From Hyaloperonospora brassicae (Eukaryota; Oomycota; Peronosporomycetes; Peronosporales; Peronosporaceae): a DNA stretch of 64,000 bases. The stretch is taken from assembly GCA_947650285.1 (NCBI GenBank), contig CANTFL010000138.1:62001-126000 (forward strand). Direction: 5' to 3'. The translations under genes were made by a program, and so were the position numbers. This document shows positions 34,021 to 45,369 of the stretch, piece by piece (the first letter of the stretch is position 1; the number at the start of each line of letters is the position of its first letter). The notes beneath the pieces are model-generated. The model was not told where the DNA came from and did not search any database. It worked only from the letters and a program-made list of their open reading frames with translations.

Positions 34021-36250
34021 CACTCACCCCTCTCCATAAGAAACTTTCTATAAGAGACACCCTCTATATGAGGGTCATAGTGTCGCCGAGCATTTCGAAC
34101 TATATAGGATTTTGTATACCATTCTCTTCATAAGCGAGTACGATATAAGACACGAAAAACACTCGCCCATTTGAGGTGAAAACCCTCTTTATATGACTCA
34201 TTACCCCTACTTCTAATGCTGAAAGAGATACGTGGCATATGATGCGACAGTTGTTCTAGCCGAAGATTTGCCTTAAATGTATTCAGCAACGTCATAGAAC
34301 CACAGACGTGACCTAGGGAAAGACATAGAGCATGACATAATAGGCGAGCTTATGAGGCCCATACTACTGATGGCGTCATGACGACAGATACAGAAGACGA
34401 AATTTCATAACTTCGTAAGGCATTAGATAGGGAGAAATAAAAGTTAATTTTCGTAAATACTCGACTACACCACTGATACAACACGTCTACCCAAGAACAT
34501 CAAGCCCGTGCAACCAATGAGTTCAACAAAGCGAGTATCCCTCTCTCTAGAGCAGAAGTACGAGGTCTTTCAACACTACAAAGAACGCCCAAACATCCGC
34601 CTAACAAAGCGCATACTTATGTGAGCATTCAGTTCTAGCACAGCATTAGTAAATCAACGGCGCATCGGCTCATGGCCATGAAAGAAAACGACTTTGAGGG
34701 CTTCAACCCTAATGTATAAAAGAACCGACGTGTAAAGCATCCTGAGTTCGAGAAGGAGCTGCTGAAATTCGTTCTCGAGCGCGAGAGTGACGGGTTATCG
34801 AAAGATCTGATCCTGGAGAAAGCAGAACGACTGCGAGTGAGCCATGATATCGAAGAACACGATCTCAAGCTTTCCAAAGGCTGGCTCCAGAGTTTCAAGA
34901 AGCGGAACAACATCAAAAGCCGCCGTTTGCCGGCCAGAGCGTGAGCTTATGTATCGAGGATTGTGCAAGCAGCAAAGTCTGGGATCCGATCTCTGATTGA
35001 ACAATATTCTCTGAGTGGTGTGTTTAATTTTAATGAGACAGCATTATTTTACGACTTGCCACCGAACAAAACCCTATCCACGGTTCAAAACAACGGCAAG
35101 AAGAGCATAAAGCCACGCGTAACAGTTGCTCTGTGCTAAAACGCAAGTGGCTCTGAAAAGCTGGAGCCCATGATCATCGGGAAGTTCAAAAAGACAAGGT
35201 GCTTTAAAGGTGTGGAGATCGAGAAGCGTGACATCGTATACGCTGCAAACTCAAACGCCTGGATGACTGTTGTTATCTTTGATAAGTGGCTGCATCAATT
35301 TAATGTTCGAATGCATGGTCGCAAAGTCCTGCTACTTCTCGATAATGCTTCCAGTCACAAGGTCTAACGAGAACTCAACAACGTCAAGGCGGTATTTTTT
35401 CGCCTAGCATGACTTCCGCTATCCAGCCGCTCGATGCGGGTAGCATTCATCTCATGGTTTATATATATGCGTCTCAAATCTACATTAATCTCTTCACCTA
35501 CACATATGTTATATGGTTATCATCCGATCGTTTAAAGCTCGCTACAAGAAACTTTATATGCGATGGCGCATGGATCTGATCGAAGCAAACATGGAACGCA
35601 GACTTAATGTCCCAGAAGCCATTGAGTGTGCAGCTGAGATCTGGAAGAGTATTGGCGGGGATATCATTCGAAGTTGCTGGATCAATAGTGGGATCATCGA
35701 AGCGCCACAGGTTGCGGATTTGCGTGCACAAAACGACTGTCGACAGTCCAGCCTCGCCTTCCAACAAGACTGCTGCGATCTGGCTGATATGTTTCAAAAG
35801 CTTGATGTTACCGTTAGCTTGGATCATTATGTCGAAATCGAGGACCCCCGAGCAGATTCACGAAGAACAAGAAGCTCTGATTGAAGCAGAAGTGGAGCCC
35901 GCGGAAGTCGAAAGCGATGAAGATCAAGCGCCTGTCAGTGCAAAAGAAGCATTAGAGTGCTGCCTGCTTTTGCGTTCGAACTTCATACGCTCAGATGAGG
36001 ACACGCAAGTCATACAATCAGATCTGGATAAGATGTCGTCGGTTATTCGCAAGAACCGGCACACTAGGTCGAAACAGCTTGACGTGAGAGACTTCATATA
36101 GCAGAAAACGTTACATTTCATTATAATCGGCGGGTCACGCTTGAAAAATATCTTGCAACTTCTTCCTTTCAGATTCTCTACAAGAGACTTTTTATACGAC
36201 ACGCTGTAAAAATTGGGCACAAAGTTGTCTCTGATAGAGAAAGGTGAGTG
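34021..36250 (+). mobile_element. Degenerate Tigger/pogo-type DNA transposon
   Basis: A 2230-bp element between TA dinucleotides (34019-34020 and 36251-36252). The terminal inverted repeats start CACTCACC at both ends and continue with roughly 75-80% match over about 25 bp. It encodes a broken CENP-B/Tc5-HTH plus DDE transposase. TA duplication, TIRs and domain order fit the Tc1/mariner superfamily, pogo/Tigger group. Confidence 0.87.
34517..36101 (+). pseudogene. Tigger-like transposase, multiply broken
   Basis: From the ATG at 34517: an HTH_psq-like start (SLSLEQKYEVFQHYKERP), then after stops an HTH_Tnp_Tc5 region (HPEFEKELLKFVLERESDG ... KLSKGWLQSFKKRN), then the DDE region with FNFNETALFYDLPPNKT, KLEPMIIGK, AWMTVVIF and LLLLDNASSHKV, the TSAIQPLDAG block, then SFKARYKKLY and a C-terminal acidic tail to 36101. 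In-frame stops (for example after VTVALC and after SSHKV), frameshifts and an apparent insertion of about 75 bp between QPLDAG and the next block make it non-functional. Binding to TIRs and cut-and-paste chemistry are family knowledge only. Confidence 0.88.
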
Positions 36251-36252
36251 TA

Positions 36253-37321
36253 GTAGTAGTCGTAGAATAACGACACAGTGTCGCCACAACGTACTGACGC
36301 GATACATCGTTTCTACCAAACTGTCTTCCGAATAGTTTTAGCGTGCTTATCGGCATCAGCAGTCATCCAGCAGAAGCGCAATGTACTGCGCTATCCCAGA
36401 GATCCTAGAACAAGTGGACGTTCAGGCAACCTGTGTGCAGTCTGGTCGAACGAACCCGCCGTACGATCCCTCATGCTACGTGCGGCTTGCAACGTTCTTC
36501 TGCTCGAAAAAGAACCACTTCAGATTGCAAATGTCTGAGTGCGATAGACGCCAGTCGCAGACAGCACCATGGCGATACCCGTCTCCGACGCCTGCGACCT
36601 CACGAGCTTCCACAATTCAAAGAGTTCATCCTGCATTGAAGTTGGCTCCCACCCTCCACACAAGCGCACGTGTTCACAGATCCCTTTGGGCCGGCGTACT
36701 ATCGGACGTCGTCGATCCTTCGTGGAAGAGCCGGACGTCAATGTGAGTGCTCAGTTTGTTCGCAGCATGAGATGAGTTGTGTCGTATCACTTCCACTTAT
36801 GACGATCTCACTTGATCACGTAAGGAGCAGACAGTAACACGAGCGATACACAGCAGCAGCATAGGGCACATCGACCAGTTCTGCGCCGAGAAAAAGACGC
36901 GCATCGGACCATTCGAGGCCAAAAGCTGTATCCCTCGATCCAACCCGCACATGTGTCCAGCCAGTCTCTCGATGGCAGTAGCAGGCCAGACCGACTTTAT
37001 TAGCAAGCGAGCCGATGACTCGTACGTCGCTCTGGACGACCCAACGACTGTCGAACAGTCGCTGAGCCCGAGATCCCAATCGTAGCTACCAAAACAGCAG
37101 ACAGTAGTCCAGCGACGTACAACACGACACAGCAGTCGCAGCGGTCCGCCGTCATCATCGCCCAACACCATTTGCAGTCGCGGGTTGTTGTGTCGTGGTC
37201 CACAAAACTCGCGCACGTACACACACACAGCACCACGTCCGCTTTGCAGGCGCACAACGTCATTTTCCATCCGCACCAACAGTCGGCAGCGACCACACTC
37301 TCCATTCGTACTGCCGAGCAA
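36253..37321. other. Intergenic plus transporter leader
   Basis: About 1 kb with no supported gene. CTCCATTCGTACTGCC at about 37301 resembles an oomycete initiator just upstream of the transporter ATG. An in-frame ATG at 37172 exists but would add 50 residues of low-complexity leader-like sequence. Confidence 0.5.
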
Positions 37322-38944
37322 ATGGCCGTGTCAGATGAGACGTCCCACCTGCTTCCTCCATCCCCCAAGCAGATCTCGTACAGTACGCACGTCCAACGTC
37401 TGCGTCGGGCGTCCCCCGGTACAAAACCTGTACCCGTTGTCGCCGCCACCGCATTCGATGTCGAGTCGACGTCCGAACAAGCGGAACTCGGAACGTCCGT
37501 CTTGCGATCGTTCGGTCAACAACCGGCAGCGTCTCTGCTGTCTCTTTGCCGCCAGTTGGGCCGCAATTGCGCGGTGCCGTTCACGCTCCTCATGTCGGCC
37601 ATTGGTGCGGGTACGTTGGCAGTGCCCTATACGTTTGTGCTGTTGTCGCCGATTCCGGCGACTTCCGTGCTGTGCTGCGTGGGACTTGCGATGGGTTACA
37701 CAGCGGATACACTCATCGACCTGCAGGTTTCGATGGCAATCGAAAGCACAGCGAGTGGAGTGCGGCAGCGTCTCGAGACGTATCAGCATCTGGCGGAGAA
37801 AGCGGGTGGCAAATCGCTGGCGCGCTTGACGGGGACCTTGACGGCTTTTGCCGTGTTTGGGGCGTGTGTCGGCTGCGTCTGTGTGGTAAAGGACATGGCA
37901 CCAACAGTGTTGGCGGCGGTCGTTGCTGGTTTCGACCAGCAAACGCTGGACGAGCAGCAACACGCAGTGGCGATCGTAGTGTGGCTGGTCGTGCTGGTAC
38001 TGGTTTTGCCGTTGGGGTGTCTGAGTGACATTTCGACGTTGCGCTACTCGTCGTACTTTGGCGTGGCCTTTTCGCTCTATCTGGTCGGTGCCGTCGCCTA
38101 CCGCGCTCTGGTCGGCGGTGGGGGTGAAGCTGACCAAGTTGATGCATTCGCATCTGTTCCAGAGCGCGAAACACCCTTGTTCTGGCGCATCTCGGAAGTG
38201 GCGGGCATTTACAACTTCACCTTTATGCTTCATTTGAATGTGATCCCGCTGCTCGTACAACTTGTGGCAGCGGAAGGGACGAGAAGGCAGGAAGTGTGTG
38301 ACGAGGAAGTCGACGCCCGTGGCAGCGCCAAAGCTTTCGTAGCTGTTCCGATCTTGCGCGACGCGAGAAAAACGATGCGGATGTATCTCGCTCTGGCGGT
38401 CAGTGCATGTGTGTTGCTCTACGCGATTTTTGGTGTCTGCGCCGCGCGGATCTACGGACGCCAAACGCAGGGCAACATCCTGCTCAACCTCTCGAGTGAC
38501 CGGATCATGGCAGTGCCTCGCGTCGCTGTTCTATTGACGATCCTGCTGTCATTTCCACTATTGTTTCACCCGCTTCGATCGCTGGTGCTCGAAATGATTG
38601 CGGTCTGTACTTCTCCAAGTGTTGAGAAAAAAGTGGATGACGAGCGAGGGCGAGAACCCCGACGTGTCTCCCAATCCGTGCAAGCTGTTGTGACCGTGGT
38701 GCTACTGGGTGCACAGATTCTTTGTGCCTTGCGTGTGCCAGGACTGCAAGTGGTATTTTCGTTTGTGGGGGCCAGCATCTTGCTGATGCTGTGTTACCTG
38801 TTTCCGCTGGTATTCTACATACAGCTTGCGCCTTGGCGCTCCGGCCGTAAGGAACGAACACGCCTCATTCTATTGCTGGCACTGGCCGTGGTCGCAGTCG
38901 CATTATCTGTCGCTGCTACGCTACAGCTCGTGGTATCTGTATGA
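37322..38944 (+). CDS. Amino acid/auxin permease family (AAAP, SLC38-like) transporter
   Basis: 540 aa from MAVSDETSHLLPPSP, no introns. A cytosolic N terminus of about 95 residues leads into TM1 with the family signature FTLLMSAIGAGTLAVPYTF, followed by around ten further hydrophobic segments (for example SVLCCVGLAMGYTADTLIDL, IVVWLVVLVLVLPLGCL, YLALAVSACVLLYAIFG, LILLLALAVVAVALSVAATL). The 11-TM layout and length match AAAP/SNAT carriers, which move neutral or cationic amino acids with H+ or Na+ at the plasma or vacuolar membrane. The substrate cannot be assigned. The longer start at 37172 is possible but lacks conserved sequence. Confidence 0.88.
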   Translation: MAVSDETSHLLPPSPKQISYSTHVQRLRRASPGTKPVPVVAATAFDVESTSEQAELGTSVLRSFGQQPAASLLSLCRQLGRNCAVPFTLLMSAIGAGTLAVPYTFVLLSPIPATSVLCCVGLAMGYTADTLIDLQVSMAIESTASGVRQRLETYQHLAEKAGGKSLARLTGTLTAFAVFGACVGCVCVVKDMAPTVLAAVVAGFDQQTLDEQQHAVAIVVWLVVLVLVLPLGCLSDISTLRYSSYFGVAFSLYLVGAVAYRALVGGGGEADQVDAFASVPERETPLFWRISEVAGIYNFTFMLHLNVIPLLVQLVAAEGTRRQEVCDEEVDARGSAKAFVAVPILRDARKTMRMYLALAVSACVLLYAIFGVCAARIYGRQTQGNILLNLSSDRIMAVPRVAVLLTILLSFPLLFHPLRSLVLEMIAVCTSPSVEKKVDDERGREPRRVSQSVQAVVTVVLLGAQILCALRVPGLQVVFSFVGASILLMLCYLFPLVFYIQLAPWRSGRKERTRLILLLALAVVAVALSVAATLQLVVSV

Positions 38945-39666
38945 GCTACAAACCCATCTACAAGATAATGTCAATGCGTCTTGAACACAACGCACTGGGG
39001 GATCCATTTGGTGTGTCTTGTTTGCCGATCCGTGCGACAAACAGCCATGAGAACCGATCATGAGCTGACCCCATGCGTTAAGGTCGTACATTTTCTACAT
39101 CACAGCGGTGCGTGCAATGCGTTCGTATTTCTTTTGGCATCGTGGCAATCGCTAGAGAGCGAATAGCTTCTAAACCTGGAAGATCGAGGAACGAGGCGGC
39201 CACACACAAGAGCCGTCATGTCATGTCAAGTACATCGACACAAGTAGACTCGTGAGTCGCAATCACTAGGTCTCACGGGCTTCGACGTGCAGCTGCTGCG
39301 TCATGCGATCTTATTGTACGGCATTCGACCCACCACTTGTCGAAACTAGTTGCAAAGTTGCCACCTTGGCGACGGGCCTTTGAATGAGTGATTGGTCTTG
39401 TGGTTGTCCGATGTCGCACCCTGACGCATTTCCAGGTATAAACAACCGTATCCGTAGCTTTGCCAGGGTCGTGCAAGCGTGAACATCGAGCTGTGCATTG
39501 TCATGTGCTGTTCAACTGCTCGTCAGGTGCATTCCCTTTTCTTACAACAAGAGGCAGCCATCGAAAGTGGTATTGTTACACGTAGATCGCTTACAAGTCG
39601 CCGGGTCCAGCTACTGAGTAGAAGTGCTTTGCACCAAAGAAGTGCCCCGAATCAGCAAATACAGGT
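38945..39666. other. Intergenic between convergent genes
   Basis: 720 bp between the transporter stop and the PTEN-PH stop. Nothing recognised. Confidence 0.6.
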
Positions 39667-42355
39667 CTAGAGAAAAACAGCGCGATGATTGCCTTTGAAG
39701 TCGTTTCCAGCTGTATAACTTGCACCATCCTGCTCTTCATAGCCAGCAAGTGCTACGTCTCCACTGGCGATCAGCCGAGTGAACGCCAGAGGGTCGTGGT
39801 CCATGGCGTCGATGAGCCCAGGAAATTTCGTAAGCACAAGCTCGGTAAGCAGCTGCTCGGCGTCACCCATTCGATTCTGCATCACGTAGTAATGCAGCTG
39901 GTGGCTAAGTGTGCCTGGAGGCGAAGCTTTGAGCTCGTAAGCGACCGAGACCGCCGACTTCGGATCGCAGTCAGGATCGCCATCGCTGAAAGAGCGCGCA
40001 CCGCAGGTCGTGCGCATGTATTGCTGTAGTCTTGTAGCCTCTTGCAGTTCATCCGCCGAGTAAACGTAAATCCCCGTGTCATATTTGCTGACTTCTTGTA
40101 ACAGCGACGCCTGCTCTCGTGTCGAGAGAGTATTCGTGAGATCAGCTACGGGTGCAGCTGGCACGCATTTGGGAACAGCTGAGGCCGGTGGCGACTGATC
40201 TTTCTCGTGGTCGTCGTAGTCCGAGAACGACAGTGAACGCAAGTCTCCGAAAAATCTACCCATCATGCTTCCACGTTCCTTGGCTTTGGTAAACGCTGAT
40301 GGTCCCATACCCACTGCATCGCGCCAAAAGGTGTCTTCGCGAGGTGGCGGGTGAAACGGAATGTCTGTGGCCTGGTGTTGCGATGGCCGACGGACACCCT
40401 TGAGCGTGTCGAAGGCGGCCCTAGGTGCAGCTGCGATCGTGGACAGCAGCGACGGCCTTGCGTCGCTCACACGGTCGTTCTCGTTACCGTCAGTGTTCGG
40501 CTGGCATCTCTGCCCTGCTTCACCGTTCGGCGTCTGGTGTTCATGCTCGTACGATGCACGTGTAACGATCGTAATGCTGCGCTGAGGCCGCCGTGGCACC
40601 GCACTATAGATGATGCCGTAAGCGGATTGCGCACCTACCACATTGACCCAAGTCACTAATTCCTGCTCGGATTCAGCACCAAAAAAGTAGGTGCGCTGGC
40701 CAGCACTTGGAGGTATGATCTTGAAAAAGTGCAAGCACTTGTTCCGCGCGTTGACTTCATGCGGATCGCAAGTCTCCACAGTCACGCGCCGCAAGTTCAC
40801 GACTCCCAGTGGCGTAGCGTCCGAATTGCCGTGATAGTACATCATCTTTCCCTCCCGCGCGACAAACCATCGTTTCTTCCAATTCTTCACGAAACCGCCC
40901 TGCTTGTACAACCAACCTTGCATATTAGGCGTTGACTCATCTTGCTGCGAAGAAGTTTGCGATCGCGTCCGTCGCTCGTCAAACATGTCTTGGTGGGACG
41001 GCAACGTCATTCGGCGCTGTTGCGTCATTGGCGGAGGATACACAACTTTCGCTTGCTCCGGTATTTCATTGCACAGATTGTTACTACTCCCCGAACGCAC
41101 AATCGACGGCCGCGGTGGTTTCGCGCTTTGATTTGGGTCCAACATCGTGACGTTGCAAACCACTTCGAAGTTTTCCGGGTATCGCTGGTTGCCAGTAGCC
41201 TCATCCACCTCGGCCTTCGGCAGTCGATACTGGTTGCTCTACTCGTCCCGCAATCGCATATGCACAGCATCATCGTCAGTCATCGCACAACCTTTCGCAC
41301 ACATGACACCCATCACATCAAAGCAGCTAGACAAGACCTACGTAATTGTGGAAAAAGTCGGTGTGGAACGTGAAATGGAACATCTTGACCATGTGCCTGC
41401 CCAGGATGTTCGTGATATTGGCGTGGAAACACCGCACCGTCACATCGCCTTGCACCTCGGTGTTGACCTGCAGCAGACAAACCCATCAGCACACAGCTTG
41501 CAAGCCTCCCGTCGTCGTCGATCTACTGCCCCGTACCTCAAACATAATCGACCCAAGCGGGTCGGCCAAGTACGTTTCAAACTTTGGATGATGCCACGAG
41601 CTGTTGTACAGCAACTGCGGCTTAAAGTGCTGCGACGGCGCTGGCAGGACTTGCAAAAAGGGAGTGCACCCACCTCGTGGCTGCGCTTCAAAGTCCGGCA
41701 CGCCATTGAGCACAATGCTTCGAAGCAGCATCTTCTTTGCCGGCCGCAACGGCGGGATCTGTGCCGGTCGACGGCCCTGTCGCCTCAGCACTTTGATAAA
41801 GTAATAAATATACAAAGCCTGGCTCGGAAACCGCACGCCTTGGCCGCGCGCTTGCCAAAAGTCGCGGATGCTCGAGTTCGCCAACTCGCGCAGTTCGCGC
41901 TCTTTGCGCAGCTTAAACACGCTGCCATAGTGCCCTGTCAGCAGCAAGTAGCACGAGCACACGACGCCCGTGCGGCCCTTGCCAGCGAGGCAGTGCACGA
42001 CGACCACGTGCTTGTCGCTCTTGGCCACCCACTCAATCATGTCGTTCATTATGTCGAGCAACAGCTGCAGCGGCGGCGGGTGGTGGTCGGGAAAGCCGCA
42101 CTCGCTCACGCGGTCCTCGAACTTTGCATAGTCGTAATGCCGTTCGCTCAGGTTGTACACGCGGTAGGCGCTCGGGTGCCGCGCGTTGAGCAGACTCGCG
42201 ACTTGGTTGATGTCGTTGCGGTACGTCTTCTCCACGCCCGAGGCAGGATAGCCCATGGCGATGAGCCTCGGCGTGATGTACGTCAGGTCCAGGTCGAAGC
42301 CGTCCTGCGTGAAGCGCACGCGCGAGCCGGACACGGCCGTCCGCAGCGCCTTCAT
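39667..42355 (-). CDS. PTEN-type phosphoinositide 3-phosphatase with C2 and C-terminal PH domain
   Basis: Spliced model complement(join(39667..41229, 41342..41467, 41537..42355)), 835 aa. Introns of 69 and 112 bp are GT-AG and phase 0. The N-terminal dual-specificity/PTEN domain carries the P-loop HCLAGKGRTG (Cys near residue 121), whose two lysine/glycine positions fit PTEN rather than protein phosphatases. The C2 domain spans exon 1 end to exon 3 start (GSIMFE..VNTEVQGDVTVRCF, MFHFTFHTDFF, YRLPKAEVDEA, RYPENFEV). At about 417-515 a PH domain follows: MQGWLYKQGGFVKNWKKRWFV ... TYFFGAESEQELVTWVNVVG. A disordered, Ser/Pro-rich tail of about 320 residues ends the protein. Family knowledge: it converts PI(3,4,5)P3 to PI(4,5)P2 at membranes. 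The extra PH domain is outside animal PTEN architecture. Function of the tail unknown. Confidence 0.9.
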
Positions 42356-42527
42356 CGCGTGGAATGGACGAAGAGGCAGTGGGGCTGAGCGTGTCAGGAC
42401 GTGGGTTGGGGAGCTGCCCAGAAGTAAGAACCGCGGAAGGGGGGGGCGTCTGCTATCCTGTAATTAAAAACGGCGACAGATGGGTTCCCTTATCCATGAG
42501 TTAGAAATGTAGGCAGAAGACGGCCAG
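42356..42527 (-). other. PTEN-PH upstream region
   Basis: Immediate upstream sequence of the PTEN gene with a poly-G/C tract. No specific promoter element could be assigned with confidence. Confidence 0.4.
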
Positions 42528-42586
42528 ACGGTTCGACGGACGGTTCGACGGACGGTTCGACCGACCGACAGACAGACAGACTGACG
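42528..42586 (+). repeat. Simple repeats (GACGGTTC..)n and (GACA)n
   Basis: Three 12-bp GACGGTTCGACG-type units followed by a GACA/GACC run, about 170-230 bp upstream of the PTEN-PH start codon. Confidence 0.85.
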
Positions 42587-45369
42587 GGGGGATACTACTG
42601 TCCGACGGTTGAGGAACTTGCCGAGCTGGACGTTTGCGGATACAAAACCCATCGGCACTTTTTGATCCACTCTCGCGACGAGTGATGATGCAGCCGGTGA
42701 GGTGTATTGGTGACGCGGGTTTACAGCAAATAGAAGAGCTACTGCGTCAACGTTACTGTAGAAGATCGTGTTTTGTTTTCTTGCGGTGCAACTGTGCAGG
42801 ACGGACGTGCACACATGCGTCACAAACACATGTTACGGACATGCTCTAGCGGATGGAGTCTGCGCACTGTGTGGCTACTTGGCGCTCAGTGAGGGTGGGC
42901 TTCTACTTATAAGCCTCAACGCGGGCATGCAGTCCCATGCTCGACTTGCAGCAGTTCAACCACAGCTTTCGGATACATCAGGTAGCGAGCAAAGTGTGGG
43001 GACGCTTTTGCGGACCCCGTCGCGCTTACAAGACCACTGTGTAGATATGCCGAACAAAGGGATCGAAATGTAGTCGGCAGCTTGTCTGCGTCTCTGCAGC
43101 CTCCGTCAGACGTCATGTGCTTGGCGCGGTATCTGCTGCGCGCTCCAGGCATTGCATGACCTTTGAACGAGCAGTCTTGGCCTCTACCAGATCGCTAGCG
43201 ACACAGCGCAGTAAAGAAACTACCCTCCCTCCTCCTCGTCGATCACTTTACCATTCGAGCTTTTCGGTTAGTGTCAATGTACAGGACAACGTGCGTGCAC
43301 GTCCCCCGGACTCAGTCGGATCGCTGTGACAGTACCATTGAGTGGTCGCATTCGATGTGAAGCCTCTGGCCATAAAAAACATACATCAAGATGGATTCTT
43401 TGCTTCACCTTCCAGCAAGCTCTCTGCGTCCGACAGCACGGACAGACGGTTTCGTTTCCATGCGTATGTGTAGCTCTTGTGGAAGGCTATTCGGTGCTAT
43501 GCGTGATCTGTTTTCAATGTCACAGTATGCATAAGCCTGCTTCTACCGAGTATGCATGCTGTAATAGAAGGACTTGTCAATGATCATGACACAACAAGGG
43601 CCGGATCCAGTCTCAGGACAATCATTCTGCATCAACTCACACCTGCATTTTGGTTGATTGATCGTGTAGAATACAGCTTAAGCAACCTGATCGGACGTGT
43701 CAATATTCGAATCATCATACTGACTTATACTTTCTTCCGTAATTTTACACAATTCGCAAATCTTATAAAGCAGATAAATAGCACTAAGATATTCAAAAAT
43801 AAACATTGAGTACCTATCCAAATCTAAGTGATTCTATGAGGCATGCTACAAGATGGTTAATACGAGCCAAATTACACGTACCCGTAATCGTTTGGACTTG
43901 TCCACGTCACTTTTATCATCCACTTAGTTTGTTTGTCCTAAAAACTTGCAACTTCTTTGTCGATCTGCAACCGACGAGAAGAAAAACAGCGTCGGCAAAC
44001 AAAGCGTAAATCCACCCAGTGTACCAAGGCACAGGACGCTTGTACTAACACAATATATGATGTAGTTTTTTTAGTAGAAGTGAGGTATATTACGGACGAA
44101 TTAGTGACCAGCAATACCTTATATAAGATGTAGGAATCTATCGTCTCTGACAGGTCCCCGAGTTTTGAGGTTCAAGTGCAAGACCTGTTACATGTAAGTT
44201 TCGACCTCACCTGACTGGCTGATACGAGACGATTTGAAAGATGAGACGAGGGGACACGGTCACCATGTGGTGTCAGCAAGATGTCGTGATATGTGGAATT
44301 AGGCGATACGGACGCCATCCGAAACCGATACGTGACGATGGGTGGACTGAACGCACGCCATGAGCGACTTGGTTTGGTCAAGTTACCGCGGCGGTGAAAT
44401 GCATACTGTAGGGTTGACAAACAAGAGCAGTTATCGCTGATTGCATTTTACTGTTACTTCCTACACCCTCTGCACAAGTGCAAACAACATTACTTACGTC
44501 TGGCGCAAGCTACCTAACTCTCTTCATGGTAGGCATGTGCTGCACAGAAGACTGCACTGATAGTGGTAAAAGACTTCTTTCACCAGTTGTTGCGCTTGTG
44601 ATGTCTGCCTCACTACTGTTAAGTCAAACAATCACCATCGGTGCTGCTCATCAAGGTGACTCCTTCATTCTTGAAGGATCAATTTTGCCACTTCGCTCGA
44701 ACTTCGCCATAATATGCCTAGACGATAGCCCTACAAACGAAAGTCGGCACCCGCAATCTTAATCAATTTCGCACACCCTTTTAGCGCATCTGTAGTTAAC
44801 GATACGTATGCTTGTAACATATACCTCGCAACCCCGCGTTCACTTGTTACGCTATTAACGACTACTCTTTTCTAGAAAGACATTTAGATACAGGAAAAAG
44901 CATAAATGTGTCTAGTCTGTAGTTTGTGTCTCAGAAAATGCATCTTTATAATCTTTCTCTAGACTACAAAAAATCAAATTTGGCTACTTGCTAGCCACCC
45001 AATGCGCACATCTGGCAGCACCTGGTGGCAAAGTTGGTTGGCATTATGGCCCGTATCAACCAATAAGTGGAGCGGTGCACTATATTAGACTCATGTGTGA
45101 CATTCCTTGAACACTTACTTAGCAATGTAACTAGTGATGATTGTTATATATATATAGCGCTCGCATTGACCTTTTTGGTTTCGATGACATGTAACGGGCC
45201 CACGTCGTCATTTTTGAGATATTGTCGCTTTGGCTATTGTCAGCTTATCATACTGCCAATCATTACTGCGTTGTAATATGCAGTGAGGATCAACATACAT
45301 GCTGATATTTTGTATAAATGCCCACGTAAGGAATAACTTGTGTGGAGAAGCGCAGAATAATAATGATGG
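42587..45369. other. Gene-poor stretch, no supported gene
   Basis: 2.8 kb, progressively AT-rich. Short frames such as 44478-44762 (94 codons, hydrophobic) have no recognised domain. No repeat with clear boundaries was found. Confidence 0.5.

Noticed and set aside
37331..38464. 377-codon minus-strand ORF
   Set aside because: Shadow of the transporter gene; no motif, Arg/Gln/His-rich.
41147..42388. 413-codon plus-strand ORF
   Set aside because: Lies opposite the PTEN-PH gene; sequence is the low-complexity shadow of its codons.
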